From NCBI GenBank assembly GCA_021780315.1, contig JAJXYY010000003.1, forward strand, positions 22,325 to 86,324: a stretch of 64,000 nt of DNA, written 5' to 3'. A model generated the notes under the pieces. It was not told the DNA's origin. It was given only the letters and a program-made list of their open reading frames with translations, and did no database searches. The translations under genes were made by a program, and so were the position numbers. Source of the stretch: Acidobacteriota bacterium (lineage in GTDB: Bacteria; Acidobacteriota; Terriglobia; Terriglobales; Acidobacteriaceae). Shown piece by piece: positions 54,640 to 63,174 of this stretch. Numbering within the stretch: position 1 is the first letter of the stretch; the number at the start of each line of letters is the position of its first letter.

Positions 54640-55320
54640 ATGAATCTGCCCAATTCCATTACGATGAGCCGCGTTGCCAGCGTGCCTTTGCTGATCTGGA
54701 TACTGTCGCCAGCCTTTCCCTGGCATGGGGCGCGGGGAATGCATGGCGAGCAGGAGATTGTGGCCTCGGTGGTGTTTATTCTGGCCAGCATTACGGACGG
54801 ACTGGACGGCTATCTGGCACGCCGACGCAAGCAGATTACGACCATGGGGATGCTGCTGGACCCGCTGGCCGACAAGCTGATGGTCAGTGCGGCGTTCATC
54901 ATTCTGGTGGGGTATAACCCGCGCGTTGTGCCGCCGTGGATTGCGGTGCTGGTGATTGGGCGGGAGTTTCTGGTATCGGGGCTGCGGTCGATTGCGTCCT
55001 CGGAAGGGTTCACGATCGAGGCCAGCGAACTGGGCAAGTTGAAGACGGTGATCCAGATTGTGTCGGTGGTGGCAGCGATTCTGGCTCATCGCTGGGACTA
55101 CTGGAACTGGTTCGGCTTCATCGTGGGCGTGCATCTGATTGCGGTGACGGCGATCTACTGGATGTGTGTGGTGTCGATCATCAGCGCGGTGGATTATTTT
55201 GTAGGCTTCTGGAAGAAGATCGACCATGCGTCGGACGACCGCAGAAAGCGGACCAGCTTTGTGCTGAGCCGGAAGACCAAGCCGACTCCTCCGGCGGAGC
55301 ATCCTTCGCGGATCTCATAG
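54640..55320 (+). CDS. pgsA: CDP-diacylglycerol-glycerol-3-phosphate 3-phosphatidyltransferase
   Basis: Membrane enzyme committing CDP-diacylglycerol to phosphatidylglycerol and cardiolipin. From ATG 54640 it has 226 residues beginning NLPNSITMSRVASVPLLIWIL, the standard N-terminus. The CDP-alcohol signature is DGLDGYLARRRKQITTMG followed by LLDPLADK, with both Asp pairs present. Four or five membrane helices follow. A soluble Arg/Lys-rich C-terminal tail of about 35 residues is longer than in E. coli. It is convergent with the fumarase gene. Confidence 0.93.
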   Translation: MNLPNSITMSRVASVPLLIWILSPAFPWHGARGMHGEQEIVASVVFILASITDGLDGYLARRRKQITTMGMLLDPLADKLMVSAAFIILVGYNPRVVPPWIAVLVIGREFLVSGLRSIASSEGFTIEASELGKLKTVIQIVSVVAAILAHRWDYWNWFGFIVGVHLIAVTAIYWMCVVSIISAVDYFVGFWKKIDHASDDRRKRTSFVLSRKTKPTPPAEHPSRIS

Positions 55321-55377
55321 CTGCTCGAACCTGGGTACATCCTTGCAGAAACGCTGTGCTTTCGGCAGTGTGCAGGC

Positions 55378-55407
55378 AAAAGCCCTCGCCTACCTTGAGA
55401 CGAGGGC
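55378..55407 (-). terminator. Rho-independent terminator of the fumarase gene
   Basis: On the minus strand GCCCTCG (55407-55401) pairs with CGAGGGC (55388-55382), and TTTT (55381-55378) follows. It lies directly after the fumarase stop at 55412, in the correct orientation for that gene. Confidence 0.7.
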
Positions 55408-55411
55408 AAAC

Positions 55412-56953
55412 CTATTGCAGGATGCGGACGCCGCCGAGGTTGTCGGCGATGCGGGCTTTCCACTCTGCGGGACCGGTGGTGTGGACGCTGGTGCCTTTAG
55501 TGTCGACGGCGACGGTGACGGGCATATCTTTCACGTCGAACTCGTAGATGGCCTCCATGCCCAGGTCTTCGAAGGCGAGGACGCGGCTGCTCTTGATGGC
55601 CTTGGAGACGAGATAGGCTGCGCCGCCGACGGCCATCAGGTAGACGGCCTGGTTGTCGCGGATGGCTTCGATGGCGGCGGGGCCACGCTCGGCCTTGCCG
55701 ACCATTCCGAGCAGTCCGGTCTGTTCGAGCATCTGGCGGGTGAACTTGTCCATGCGGGTGGCGGTGGTGGGACCGGCGGGGCCGACGGCTTCGTCGCGGA
55801 CCGCGTCGACGGGGCCGACATAGTAGATAAAGCGTCCGTTGAAGTCGACGGGCAGTTTCTCGCCACGGGTGAGCATGTCGGTCATGCGCTTGTGGGCGGC
55901 GTCGCGTCCGGTGAGCAGCTTGCCAGAGAGCAGGATGACTTCGCCGGGTTTCCAGGTCTTTACATCTTCTCGGGTGACGGTGTTCAGGTCGACGCGGCGG
56001 GCGGTGCTGACGTCGTAGGTGAGCTTCGGCCAGGAGTCCAGCGAGGGTGGATCGAGCATGACCGGGCCGGAGCCGTTGAGGTGGAAGTGTGCGTGGCGGG
56101 TGGCGGCGCAGTTGGGGATCATGGCTACGGGCAGGTTGGCTGCGTGGGTGGGGTAGTCGAGGATCTTGACGTCGAGGACGGTAGTCAGTCCGCCGAGGCC
56201 CTGTGCGCCGATGCCTAGCTGGTTGACCTTTTCGTAGAGCTCGATGCGGAGTTTTTCGATGTTGTTCTGCGGGCCTCGGGCTTTGAGTTCCTGCATGTCG
56301 ATGGGGTCCATGAGGGACTGTTTGGCGAGCAGCATGGCTTTTTCGGCGGTGCCGCCGATGCCGATGCCCAACATGCCGGGCGGGCACCATCCGGCGCCCA
56401 TGGTGGGGACGGTCTTGAGCACCCAGTCGACGATGGAGTCGGAGGGGTTGAGCATGACGAACTTGCTCTTGGCTTCGGAGCCTCCGCCTTTGGCCGCGAC
56501 GATCACGTCCACTTCGCCGCCTTTGACGAGCGAGACCTCGACGACCGAGGGGGTGTTGTCCACGGTGTTCTTGCGGGAGAAGGCGGGGTCGGCGAGGATG
56601 CTGCCGCGAAGCTTGTTGTCGGGGTCGAGGTAGGCTTTGCGGACTCCGGCGTCGCACATCTGCTGGAGGTCGAGGGTGGCGGGGCCGCCGTTGGGGCCTT
56701 GCCAGCGGACGTCCATGCCGACCTTAAGGAAGACGGTGACGATGCCGGTGTCCTGGCAGATGGGGCGGTGGCCTTCGGCGCACATGCGGGAGTTGATGAG
56801 GATCTGGGCCATGGCGTCTTTGGCTGCGGGCGACTGCTCCAGTTCGTAGGCGCGGGCGAGGTTGGTGATGTAGTCGAGCGGATGGTAGTAGCTGATGTAC
56901 TGGAGCGCGTCGGCGATGGACTGGATGAGGTCGTCTTGCTGGATGGTTGCCAT
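55412..56953 (-). CDS. Fumarate hydratase class I, single-chain, [4Fe-4S] type
   Basis: Iron-sulfur hydro-lyase interconverting fumarate and malate in the TCA cycle. The 513 residues hold both the alpha-type domain (GHRPICQDTGIVTVFLKVGMDV near 58-80, VPTMGAGWCPPGMLGIGIGGTAEKAML, GIGAQGLGGLTTVLDVKI) and the beta-type domain (VILLSGKLLTGRDAAHKRM, FIYYVGPVDA, EAVGPAGPTTATRMDKF) found as separate subunits in other lineages. Cysteines for the cluster lie in QDTG, GAGWC and NCAATRHAHF. A tartrate dehydratase is the only close alternative, less likely for the single-chain form. Confidence 0.93.
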   Translation of the reverse strand: MATIQQDDLIQSIADALQYISYYHPLDYITNLARAYELEQSPAAKDAMAQILINSRMCAEGHRPICQDTGIVTVFLKVGMDVRWQGPNGGPATLDLQQMCDAGVRKAYLDPDNKLRGSILADPAFSRKNTVDNTPSVVEVSLVKGGEVDVIVAAKGGGSEAKSKFVMLNPSDSIVDWVLKTVPTMGAGWCPPGMLGIGIGGTAEKAMLLAKQSLMDPIDMQELKARGPQNNIEKLRIELYEKVNQLGIGAQGLGGLTTVLDVKILDYPTHAANLPVAMIPNCAATRHAHFHLNGSGPVMLDPPSLDSWPKLTYDVSTARRVDLNTVTREDVKTWKPGEVILLSGKLLTGRDAAHKRMTDMLTRGEKLPVDFNGRFIYYVGPVDAVRDEAVGPAGPTTATRMDKFTRQMLEQTGLLGMVGKAERGPAAIEAIRDNQAVYLMAVGGAAYLVSKAIKSSRVLAFEDLGMEAIYEFDVKDMPVTVAVDTKGTSVHTTGPAEWKARIADNLGGVRILQ

Positions 56954-57098
56954 TGGGGTCAGTATTCTCTCGGCAATGATTTTAGAACCTGCGAGGAACG
57001 ATGAGCGAATCGGCGGGCTGGGAGTGGATGGGTGCGGAAGCTGCGGCGGCTGGGTCCGGCGGCAGAATTCATGCAGGATTTACAGTAAAGAGATGAAG

Positions 57099-58049
57099 AT
57101 GTCGTCGCAGGTCGACCTGGTGGGCGTGGGATTGAACGCCACGGACACCATGATTCCGCTGGTGGAGTATCCGGCGCGTGGGTCCAAGGTGGAGTTCAGC
57201 AGTGCGGCGGTGTTGCCGGGTGGGCAGGTGGCGACGACGGTGGTGGCGTGTCAGCAGTGGGGGATGCAGACGCGCTACGTGGGCAGTCTGGGTGACGATA
57301 GCGCATCGACGCTGCACCGGAAGGCATTTGAGCGGGCGGGGGTGGAGACGCAGATTGTTGCAGTAGAGGATTGCGCCAGTCGGCAGTCGCTGATCCTGGT
57401 GGATGATGGTGGCGAGCGGACAGTGCTGTGGCGGAAGGATGAGCGACTGGACCTGCGGCCCAGCGATCTGCAGCGGGAGTGGATTGTGAGTGCGCGGGCG
57501 CTGCATGTGGATGGCTACGACACGGCGACGGCGACGGTGGCGGCGGGCTGGGCACGGGAGGCGGGGATACCGGTGATCGCGGATCTGGATGCGATCTATC
57601 CAGGGGTGGAGTCTTTGCTGGAGCGGATCGATTACCTGATTGTGAGCCGGGATTTTCCCTGCCAGTTGATGGGAGAGGACGATCTGGAGAAGGCGTTGCA
57701 GTTGATGCAGCGGCGTTATGGCTGTTCGGTTTCGGCGGCGACGCTGGGGCCGGATGGAGTGCTGGCGTGGGACGGCCGGTCGTTCCAGTATGCGGCGGCC
57801 TATCAGGTGCCGGTGGTGGATACGACGGGAGCTGGCGACATCTTCCATGCCGGGTTTATCTATGGGCTGCTACAGGGTTGGCCGTTGCAGCGGCAGCTTG
57901 ATTTTGCGTGCGCGGCTGCGGCGCTGAACTGCATGTCGGTTGGGGCGCGGGGCGGCATACAGAGCGTAGCCGCGATCGAGGAGTTGATGGCCAGCGGCAC
58001 TCGGTACAGCGATGGGTATGTGGCGAGTCTGGATGGTCTGGTCCGCTAG
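57099..58049 (+). CDS. PfkB family carbohydrate kinase
   Basis: A ribokinase-fold sugar kinase of 316 residues. The N-terminal VDLVGVGLNATD is followed by VEFSSAAVLPGGQVATTVVACQQWG, the usual GG motif near residue 40, and the C-terminal signature VDTTGAGDIFHAGFIYGLLQG with the catalytic Asp near 250. The frame is open from 56895, well before the N-domain; ATG 57099 has AAAGAG six bases upstream, while ATG 57093 has no spacing. Substrate unknown (ribose, fructose, adenosine-type sugars and others occur in this family). It precedes the lyase gene by 49 bases on the same strand. Confidence 0.85.
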   Translation: MSSQVDLVGVGLNATDTMIPLVEYPARGSKVEFSSAAVLPGGQVATTVVACQQWGMQTRYVGSLGDDSASTLHRKAFERAGVETQIVAVEDCASRQSLILVDDGGERTVLWRKDERLDLRPSDLQREWIVSARALHVDGYDTATATVAAGWAREAGIPVIADLDAIYPGVESLLERIDYLIVSRDFPCQLMGEDDLEKALQLMQRRYGCSVSAATLGPDGVLAWDGRSFQYAAAYQVPVVDTTGAGDIFHAGFIYGLLQGWPLQRQLDFACAAAALNCMSVGARGGIQSVAAIEELMASGTRYSDGYVASLDGLVR

Positions 58050-58098
58050 GGCTATGCTGATCGGTACGGGCTGCGGGCTGGCCTGACGGAGGTCGGCG

Positions 58099-59490
58099 AT
58101 GGTGGACACGCGCAAAGAGAAGGACTCGCTGGGGGAGGTCGAGGTTCCGCTGAATGCGCTGTATGGGGCGCAGACGATGCGTGCGGTGGAGAACTTTCCC
58201 ATCAGCGGGCTGCGTGCGAGCAGATTTTTGATTGGGGCGCTGGGGCTGGTGAAGCGTGCAGCGGCTGAGGTCAATCAGGAGCTGGGATTGATTACGCCGG
58301 AGCAGGGCGGTGCGATCGTACGGGCCGCGCAGGAGGTGATCGACGGCCAGCACGATGGTGACTTTGTGGTGGATGTTTTTCAGGCCGGGGCCGGGGTGAG
58401 CCTGCACATGAACGCCAATGAAGTGATTGCGAACCGGGCGAACCAGATGCTGGGTGCAGGGCTGGGGACGTATGCGAAGGTGCATCCCAACGACCATGTG
58501 AACTATGGGCAGTCGACCAACGATGTGTTTCCGACCGCGATGCGGCTGAGCGCACTGCTGGCGCTGGAGGAGCTGTATCCGGTGCTGGACGGGCTGGCGG
58601 AAGGATTTGCGGGCAAGGCGGAGGAGTTTCGCGGAGTGCTGAAGGCGGGGCGGACGCATATGCAGGACGCGGTGCCGATCACGCTGGGGCAGGAGTTTGC
58701 CGCCTACGGCGTGGCAGTACGGAAGTCGTCGGAGGCGATTCGGCGCGCAGCGGAGGGGCTGCGGGAGCTGGGGCTGGGTGGGTCGGCGGTGGGTACAGGG
58801 TTGAATACGCATCCGGCGTACCGGGTGCGAGCGGTGGCGCGGCTGGCGGAGATTGCCGGCGTTGAGCTGCGGGCTGCGGACGACCTGCGCTGGGCGATGC
58901 AGTCCTGTGCGTGTATGGCAGAGGTGTCGGGTGCGCTGCGGGGGCTGGCGTTGGAGATGGTGCGGATCTCGAACGATCTGCGGCTGCTCTCCTCGGGGCC
59001 GAGTACGGGGTTCAACGAGATTCATCTGCCCAGCTTGCAGCCGGGGTCGAGCATTATGCCGGGCAAGGTGAATCCGGTGCTGGCGGAACTGACGGCGATG
59101 GTGGGGTTCCAGGTGGTGGGCAACGACGCAGCGGTGGCGATGGCGGTGCAGGCCGGGCAACTGGAGCTGAATGTGATGATGCCCACCATGGCGCACAATG
59201 TTCTGCAGTCGATCATGATCTTGACCAACACGCTGCGCGAGCTGGACCGGCGGTGCGTGCGGGGGATCACCGTCCACCGGGAGCGCTGCGAGTACTACGC
59301 GGGCAGCACGGTTGCGCTGGCCACGGCGCTGAATCCTTATATCGGCTACGCGAAGGCGGCGGCGCTGGTGAAGGAGTCGGTGGCGACGGGGCGCAGCATC
59401 GTGGAGTTGGCACAGGAGCAGCGGCTGCTGAGTGACGCGCAGATTGCTGCGATTCTGGACCCCAAAACAATGACCGAACCCCATAGCTGA
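58099..59490 (+). CDS. aspA: Aspartate ammonia-lyase (aspartase/fumarase superfamily)
   Basis: Homotetrameric lyase of the class II fumarase/aspartase superfamily, 463 residues. ALYGAQTMRAVENFPISG near residue 18 carries the ENFP-I-S-G form typical of aspartases, and VFQAGAGVSLHMNANEVIANRA and the QSTNDVFPTAMRLS block are also closer to aspartase. The superfamily signature is GSSIMPGKVNPV near 325, where Gly rather than aspartase's usual Ala follows MP, as in fumarase. I favour aspartase from the first two motifs; class II fumarase remains possible. It likely links aspartate to fumarate. A class I fumarase is encoded close by on the other strand, so a second fumarase would be redundant. Confidence 0.78.
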   Translation: MVDTRKEKDSLGEVEVPLNALYGAQTMRAVENFPISGLRASRFLIGALGLVKRAAAEVNQELGLITPEQGGAIVRAAQEVIDGQHDGDFVVDVFQAGAGVSLHMNANEVIANRANQMLGAGLGTYAKVHPNDHVNYGQSTNDVFPTAMRLSALLALEELYPVLDGLAEGFAGKAEEFRGVLKAGRTHMQDAVPITLGQEFAAYGVAVRKSSEAIRRAAEGLRELGLGGSAVGTGLNTHPAYRVRAVARLAEIAGVELRAADDLRWAMQSCACMAEVSGALRGLALEMVRISNDLRLLSSGPSTGFNEIHLPSLQPGSSIMPGKVNPVLAELTAMVGFQVVGNDAAVAMAVQAGQLELNVMMPTMAHNVLQSIMILTNTLRELDRRCVRGITVHRERCEYYAGSTVALATALNPYIGYAKAAALVKESVATGRSIVELAQEQRLLSDAQIAAILDPKTMTEPHS

Positions 59491-59532
59491 GGTTCGGTCG
59501 GGATGTTGCGTCTGGAGCGGCCGGGTTGGCGC

Positions 59533-60273
59533 TTATTTGCGGATGCGGCCGAAGCGGAAGACGATGGCTCCATTGACTCCGATGTTGTTCTGCAGGTTGC
59601 CATCGGCCTGGCCGGTGCTGGGGTTGATGCCGCGGAACATGGTGCCAACGTAGGTCGGGGTCAGCCGCAGCGCGAGGTTGGGGTAGAGGTTGTAGTCCAG
59701 ATTGAAGCCAGCCGAGACGACCGGGCGGTTGGAGGTGGCCCACAGGCCCAGAGTTGTGGCAGAGATGCCCTTGGTACCGCCGTCGTAGTTGCCCAGGTCA
59801 AGGCCGCCGATGATATGCGCGCTGGCGGAGAACTTCTGCTTGGCATAGAAGCGGTACTGCGGGCCGACCATGAAGGTGTAGTTGGTGATCAAGGGACGGT
59901 ACACGCCGTTAATGGCGACCGGGAAGTTGATCTGGTTGTTGATCTTGGCGTTGCCATACATGCCGCGGATGTCGCCGAAGACGCTCCACTTGGGATTCAG
60001 GTTGTAGGTCGCACTGGTCTCCCAGGTGATCTCATTACTGCGCTGGTTGTACTGTCCAGTACGGAAGCGCAGGTAGCCGCCGCCGCCGGCGAGTTCCCAG
60101 CGATGGCTGTAGGTGTCTTCAATGGAGCGAGCGATGCGGGCCTGTCGGTTCGCGTTAGACTCCCGGCGCCGTCTGCGCCCTGCCTGTGCCTGTCCCGATA
60201 CTGTTGCGCCCATGATGACCATGACTACCAGCATGGCTGCGAACCACTTCCTATTCCACTTGAAACCAGACAT
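59533..60273 (-). CDS. Outer-membrane beta-barrel protein
   Basis: A 246-residue protein with a signal peptide (WFAAMLVVMVIMGATVSGQAQA) followed by an unusually basic segment (RRRRRESNANRQARIARS). The rest shows alternating hydrophobic strands typical of an 8-10 stranded OmpA-like or porin-like barrel (RWELAGGGGYLRFRTG, YTFMVGPQYRFYAK, VNGAIVFRFGRI). It ends in an aromatic-basic tail FRFGRIRK. ATG 60273 has AGGAG nine bases upstream. No ligand or specific family is recognisable. Function unknown, probably structural or a small channel. Confidence 0.78.
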   Translation of the reverse strand: MSGFKWNRKWFAAMLVVMVIMGATVSGQAQAGRRRRRESNANRQARIARSIEDTYSHRWELAGGGGYLRFRTGQYNQRSNEITWETSATYNLNPKWSVFGDIRGMYGNAKINNQINFPVAINGVYRPLITNYTFMVGPQYRFYAKQKFSASAHIIGGLDLGNYDGGTKGISATTLGLWATSNRPVVSAGFNLDYNLYPNLALRLTPTYVGTMFRGINPSTGQADGNLQNNIGVNGAIVFRFGRIRK

Positions 60274-60471
60274 CAACGATTACTCCTGCATTAGCATCAT
60301 TTTCACTTGTGAAACTTATGGCGCAGTGTCAGACTCGTCCTGAGACAAATCTACGGCAACCCACGTCTTATTAGAACATCCGCAGCCGTTCTCTGTGGCA
60401 TACCGGCGCAGGTATCTCACGCAAGATTAAACGCAGTAAGGAACACCGGCAGTATCCAAGGAGCAGTTGGC

Positions 60472-61020
60472 ATGGCAAAAAGCAGTAGTGGAGGCGGTTT
60501 CGGCAAGGTTCTTCTGGGCTTCGTCCTCGGAATTCTCGCGGTTATTGTGGGTGTGTTTCTTTTCTTCAAGTTTGGTCCGGTTCCGGTTGCGACGGCCGAC
60601 AAGCCTTTTCCATTTGAGAAACAGATCGTCCATATTCCCTTGAATGCGGCCATTGATCGTGCCATGAAGACGCCTCCCTTTGGCACCAGCGAAGATGCCT
60701 TTGAGGCTGGGGCACACATCTACAAGCAGGATTGCGCCAGCTGCCACGGCACCCCGGGCAAAGAAGTCAGCTACGCCAAATACATGTATCCGCGGGCTCC
60801 GCAGTTGTGGAAGAAGCATGGCAACTCGGCGGTGGTCGGCGTGAGCGACGATGAAGCGGGCGAGACCTACTGGAAGGTCGCCAACGGCATTCGCCTGACC
60901 GGTATGCCGGCCTACGATCACCTGCTCTCCGACACGCAGATGTGGCAGGTAAGCCTGCTGCTGAAGAACGCCGACAAGGAACTGCCGCAGCCAGTAATGC
61001 AGATTCTGACCACTCCCTAA
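60472..61020 (+). CDS. Membrane-anchored cytochrome c
   Basis: A 182-residue single-heme cytochrome c. An N-terminal membrane anchor near residues 10-34 (VLLGFVLGILAVIVGVFLFF) keeps the domain at the periplasmic face. The heme motif is CASCHG near residue 87, and the distal Met ligand is probably in RLTGMPAYDHL. It likely shuttles electrons between respiratory complexes, with the exact partner unknown. No oxidase gene is adjacent. A terminator-like hairpin follows that serves the convergent DUF481 gene. Confidence 0.9.
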   Translation: MAKSSSGGGFGKVLLGFVLGILAVIVGVFLFFKFGPVPVATADKPFPFEKQIVHIPLNAAIDRAMKTPPFGTSEDAFEAGAHIYKQDCASCHGTPGKEVSYAKYMYPRAPQLWKKHGNSAVVGVSDDEAGETYWKVANGIRLTGMPAYDHLLSDTQMWQVSLLLKNADKELPQPVMQILTTP

Positions 61021-61064
61021 GCCCGTATCCAACCAGTACCGCCATCCAAGTCGCAGTAGTCAGC

Positions 61065-61110
61065 AAAAAAGAGGCAGCAGTGAACCAGAGTTTGGGTCGC
61101 TGCTGCCTCT
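61065..61110 (-). terminator. Rho-independent terminator of the DUF481 gene
   Basis: On the minus strand AGAGGCAGCAG (61110-61100) pairs with CTGCTGCCTCT (61080-61070), an 11-bp stem, followed by TTTTTT (61070-61065). It sits just after the DUF481 stop at 61126. The plus-strand cytochrome gene converges on the same spot. Confidence 0.8.
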
Positions 61111-61125
61111 CGACTTATGCGGCTT

Positions 61126-62388
61126 CTAGTGCAGCGTGTAGCTGATGCCGGTGACGAACTGGTAGCTGTTCTTCTTATAGCCGGCAGAGGGGTTATTCAG
61201 GTAGCTGTCGGTCGTGCTGAAGCTGGCGCTGAAGCGATGGTAGACCGGCAGATTGAGACCGGCGGCCAGGTTGGCGGAGTATGCATTGGCATTGTTGAAT
61301 GCTGGCAGGATGGTGGCCGATTCCGTGAAGAGAATGTTCTTGGGCAGATGGCGCAGATAGTTTTCGCCGATGGTTGCACCGATGAGGTTCTGGTTGTTGG
61401 CGGCATCCTGAAAGTACTGCTTCTCGTAGTGGATATCTGCCTTGACGTCCAGTTGCTGGCGCGGGGTCAGGATGGGGGTCCAGCCGACTCCTCCGCCGTA
61501 GACCTCCTGCAGGTTCAGGCCCTGAGAGTAGTTGTGATCGAAGGACAACTGACCTAGCCCATAGAAGCGCTGGGAGAAGTACTCGTCGCGCTCGGCATCG
61601 GTGTGGAAGATATTGGTCTTGGCAACGATGTCGGGCGAGGGCGGGTTGGTCTGCGGAATCACTGGCTGGGTGAGTTGGCCGTAGCTCTCGTTCAGGTTGA
61701 ACAGGGTGCGGTTGCGGCTGGGCAGGTACGGCACGGTGGGGATGGCGCGAATCAGCGCGACACCGGCGTTGAAGGTGGAGCCGTTCTGGGTGGAGCGGAC
61801 CAGCGTGGCTCCGGCGGTGATGGTGCCGTTCCAGCCCTGCAACAGGTTGCGGCGGCTGTTGAACTCCTTGTCGTAGCTGGCGTTGTCGATGATGTAGGCA
61901 AGCTGTGGAACCGGCACGGCCTCGACTGGTGCGGTGGAGGCGGGGTTCGAACTGGAGATCTGGATAGCATCGCCGGTGTACTGGATTGGGCCAGTGAGGG
62001 CATGCTGATGGGTGATGGGTGCGTTCTTGCGCAGCACGGCAAAACTGCCGCTGACGGTGAGTTCTTTGATCTTGGCAAGGGGCACGGTGATGTCACCGGC
62101 CATGTCGCTGTGAAAGAGGACGGAGTCCCCGACGCCGCGGACGAACTTGCCCGTCAACTGGTCACCATTGGCAAAGACGATGCGGTCAGGAGCGGGCTTG
62201 GCCGCGGACTGCTGGGCGTTGGCCTGAGGTAGAGCGATGCCAAGCAGGCCGGCACCAAGAACCGCGCCAAGCAGGGAGACGCCGATTGGCAGGGAGATTC
62301 GGAGCGAGAGAGCGTTCGGGGTGTGGCAATCCCGGACGAAGGCAGGGAATGTGTGCAGGCTGCGTGCGAGAGATGAGAGCAATATCAC
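61126..62388 (-). CDS. DUF481 outer-membrane protein
   Basis: A 420-residue exported protein. After a long basic N-region comes a signal-like helix (ISLPIGVSLLGAVLGAGLLGIALPQANA), then an SH3-like beta region (RIVFANGDQLTGKFVRG) near residues 65-115. A DUF481 barrel of about 250 residues follows from roughly 165 (GWNGTITAGATLVRSTQNGS, LSFDHNYSQGLNLQEVYGGGVG), ending in an aromatic-type strand. DUF481 proteins are outer-membrane barrels of unknown role. The start is GTG 62388 with GGAGG nearby, in the palindrome GGAGGTCCTCC, which could hide the ribosome site. Confidence 0.85.
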   Translation of the reverse strand: MILLSSLARSLHTFPAFVRDCHTPNALSLRISLPIGVSLLGAVLGAGLLGIALPQANAQQSAAKPAPDRIVFANGDQLTGKFVRGVGDSVLFHSDMAGDITVPLAKIKELTVSGSFAVLRKNAPITHQHALTGPIQYTGDAIQISSSNPASTAPVEAVPVPQLAYIIDNASYDKEFNSRRNLLQGWNGTITAGATLVRSTQNGSTFNAGVALIRAIPTVPYLPSRNRTLFNLNESYGQLTQPVIPQTNPPSPDIVAKTNIFHTDAERDEYFSQRFYGLGQLSFDHNYSQGLNLQEVYGGGVGWTPILTPRQQLDVKADIHYEKQYFQDAANNQNLIGATIGENYLRHLPKNILFTESATILPAFNNANAYSANLAAGLNLPVYHRFSASFSTTDSYLNNPSAGYKKNSYQFVTGISYTLH

Positions 62389-62707
62389 CGGAGGACCTCC
62401 GTGGTGTGAGTGAAGAGCACGAGCGAATCGTGCTGGTAGAACGTCTTGCCTTGTGAATCCTGCTGGAGAGAATTCTGCTTGAGATTTCAGCTGATTTCTG
62501 GCCGGGAAGTTGGACCGTTTCGGAGTTAGACCAGTCTCGGTATGGTTTTTCGCAAAGGAAGCTTGCGGAAGAGCTTACTTCAGGTGGGTTTTAGGTCAAC
62601 GTTGCACCCCGATTCTATCGACTTTCAAGCCGATCCGGCGACCTGAAAGTAGCGTTGGTCAGGTTGGATCTGGTGGCCGCTGGCTGATCTTAAGTGGTTT
62701 GGATGCA

Positions 62708-62740
62708 GGGTGGGGACGACTGGTTTTCGGGTGGGGACGA
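62708..62740. repeat. Direct repeat of 12 bases, 21-base period
   Basis: GGGTGGGGACGA occurs at 62708-62719 and again at 62729-62740. The 21-base spacing equals two helical turns, putting both copies on the same DNA face, as for tandem regulator sites. Location about 435 bases before the GvpL/F gene. Confidence 0.6.
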
Positions 62741-63125
62741 GTTATTTTTGACCGTCGCCCGAGTGCGAGGAGCGGTATGTTCTGGCTTGGTTGTGCTGGG
62801 CGCGGCGGTCGCTGCACCCGATTTCAGGCATTTTGGAGCGGAAACGGTCGGCTGCGGCGAGCGGACGTCAATGAGGGGTGTATGTCATCATGCCTTTATT
62901 TATCAATAATTTACATAGCAGGGCGGGGAAGAGGGCGGAGGGGGTAATTTTGAAGACATTAGCAATGGCTAACTAGGTATTGCCAACCGTCTATCGATGA
63001 GCTTACTATCCGACTCGTTTTGATGAAGTTTGCTCAATGCAACCAGTCAACGCAGGTAGTCGAAGTCATTGCATTCCGAATGAGTGAATTCCAAACACCG
63101 TTGTTCTGAGAATCACCACAACTTC

Positions 63126-63151
63126 CTGACGGGGCGGTTTGAGCCCCTCAG
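63126..63151 (+). promoter_or_regulatory. Hairpin in the 5' leader of the GvpL/F-like gene
   Basis: CTGA-(C)-GGGGC pairs with GCCCC-TCAG around a seven-base loop, giving nine pairs with one bulged C. It ends 23 bases before ATG 63175, with the Shine-Dalgarno GGAAGG just after it. It may affect message stability or translation; no T-run follows. Confidence 0.35.
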
Positions 63152-63174
63152 CGTTAATTGGAAGGTAAAAAACT

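Larger units (their letters stand above)
62389..63174. other. Long intergenic region upstream of GvpL/F-like gene
   Basis: Nearly 790 bases without a convincing gene. A plus-strand frame 62510-62947 has no recognisable protein features. The region has a G-rich first part with a 12-base direct repeat (62708-62740) and an AT-rich second part from about 62880 to 63110. A possible plus-strand promoter is TTGAAG (62950-62955) and TAGGTA (62974-62979), 18 bases apart. A hairpin lies at 63126-63151 just before the GvpL/F start. Confidence 0.4.

Noticed and set aside
62510..62947. A 145-residue plus-strand frame in the long spacer before the GvpL/F gene
   Set aside because: No ribosome site or domain, with Trp/Gly/Arg-rich composition typical of chance frames in G-rich DNA.
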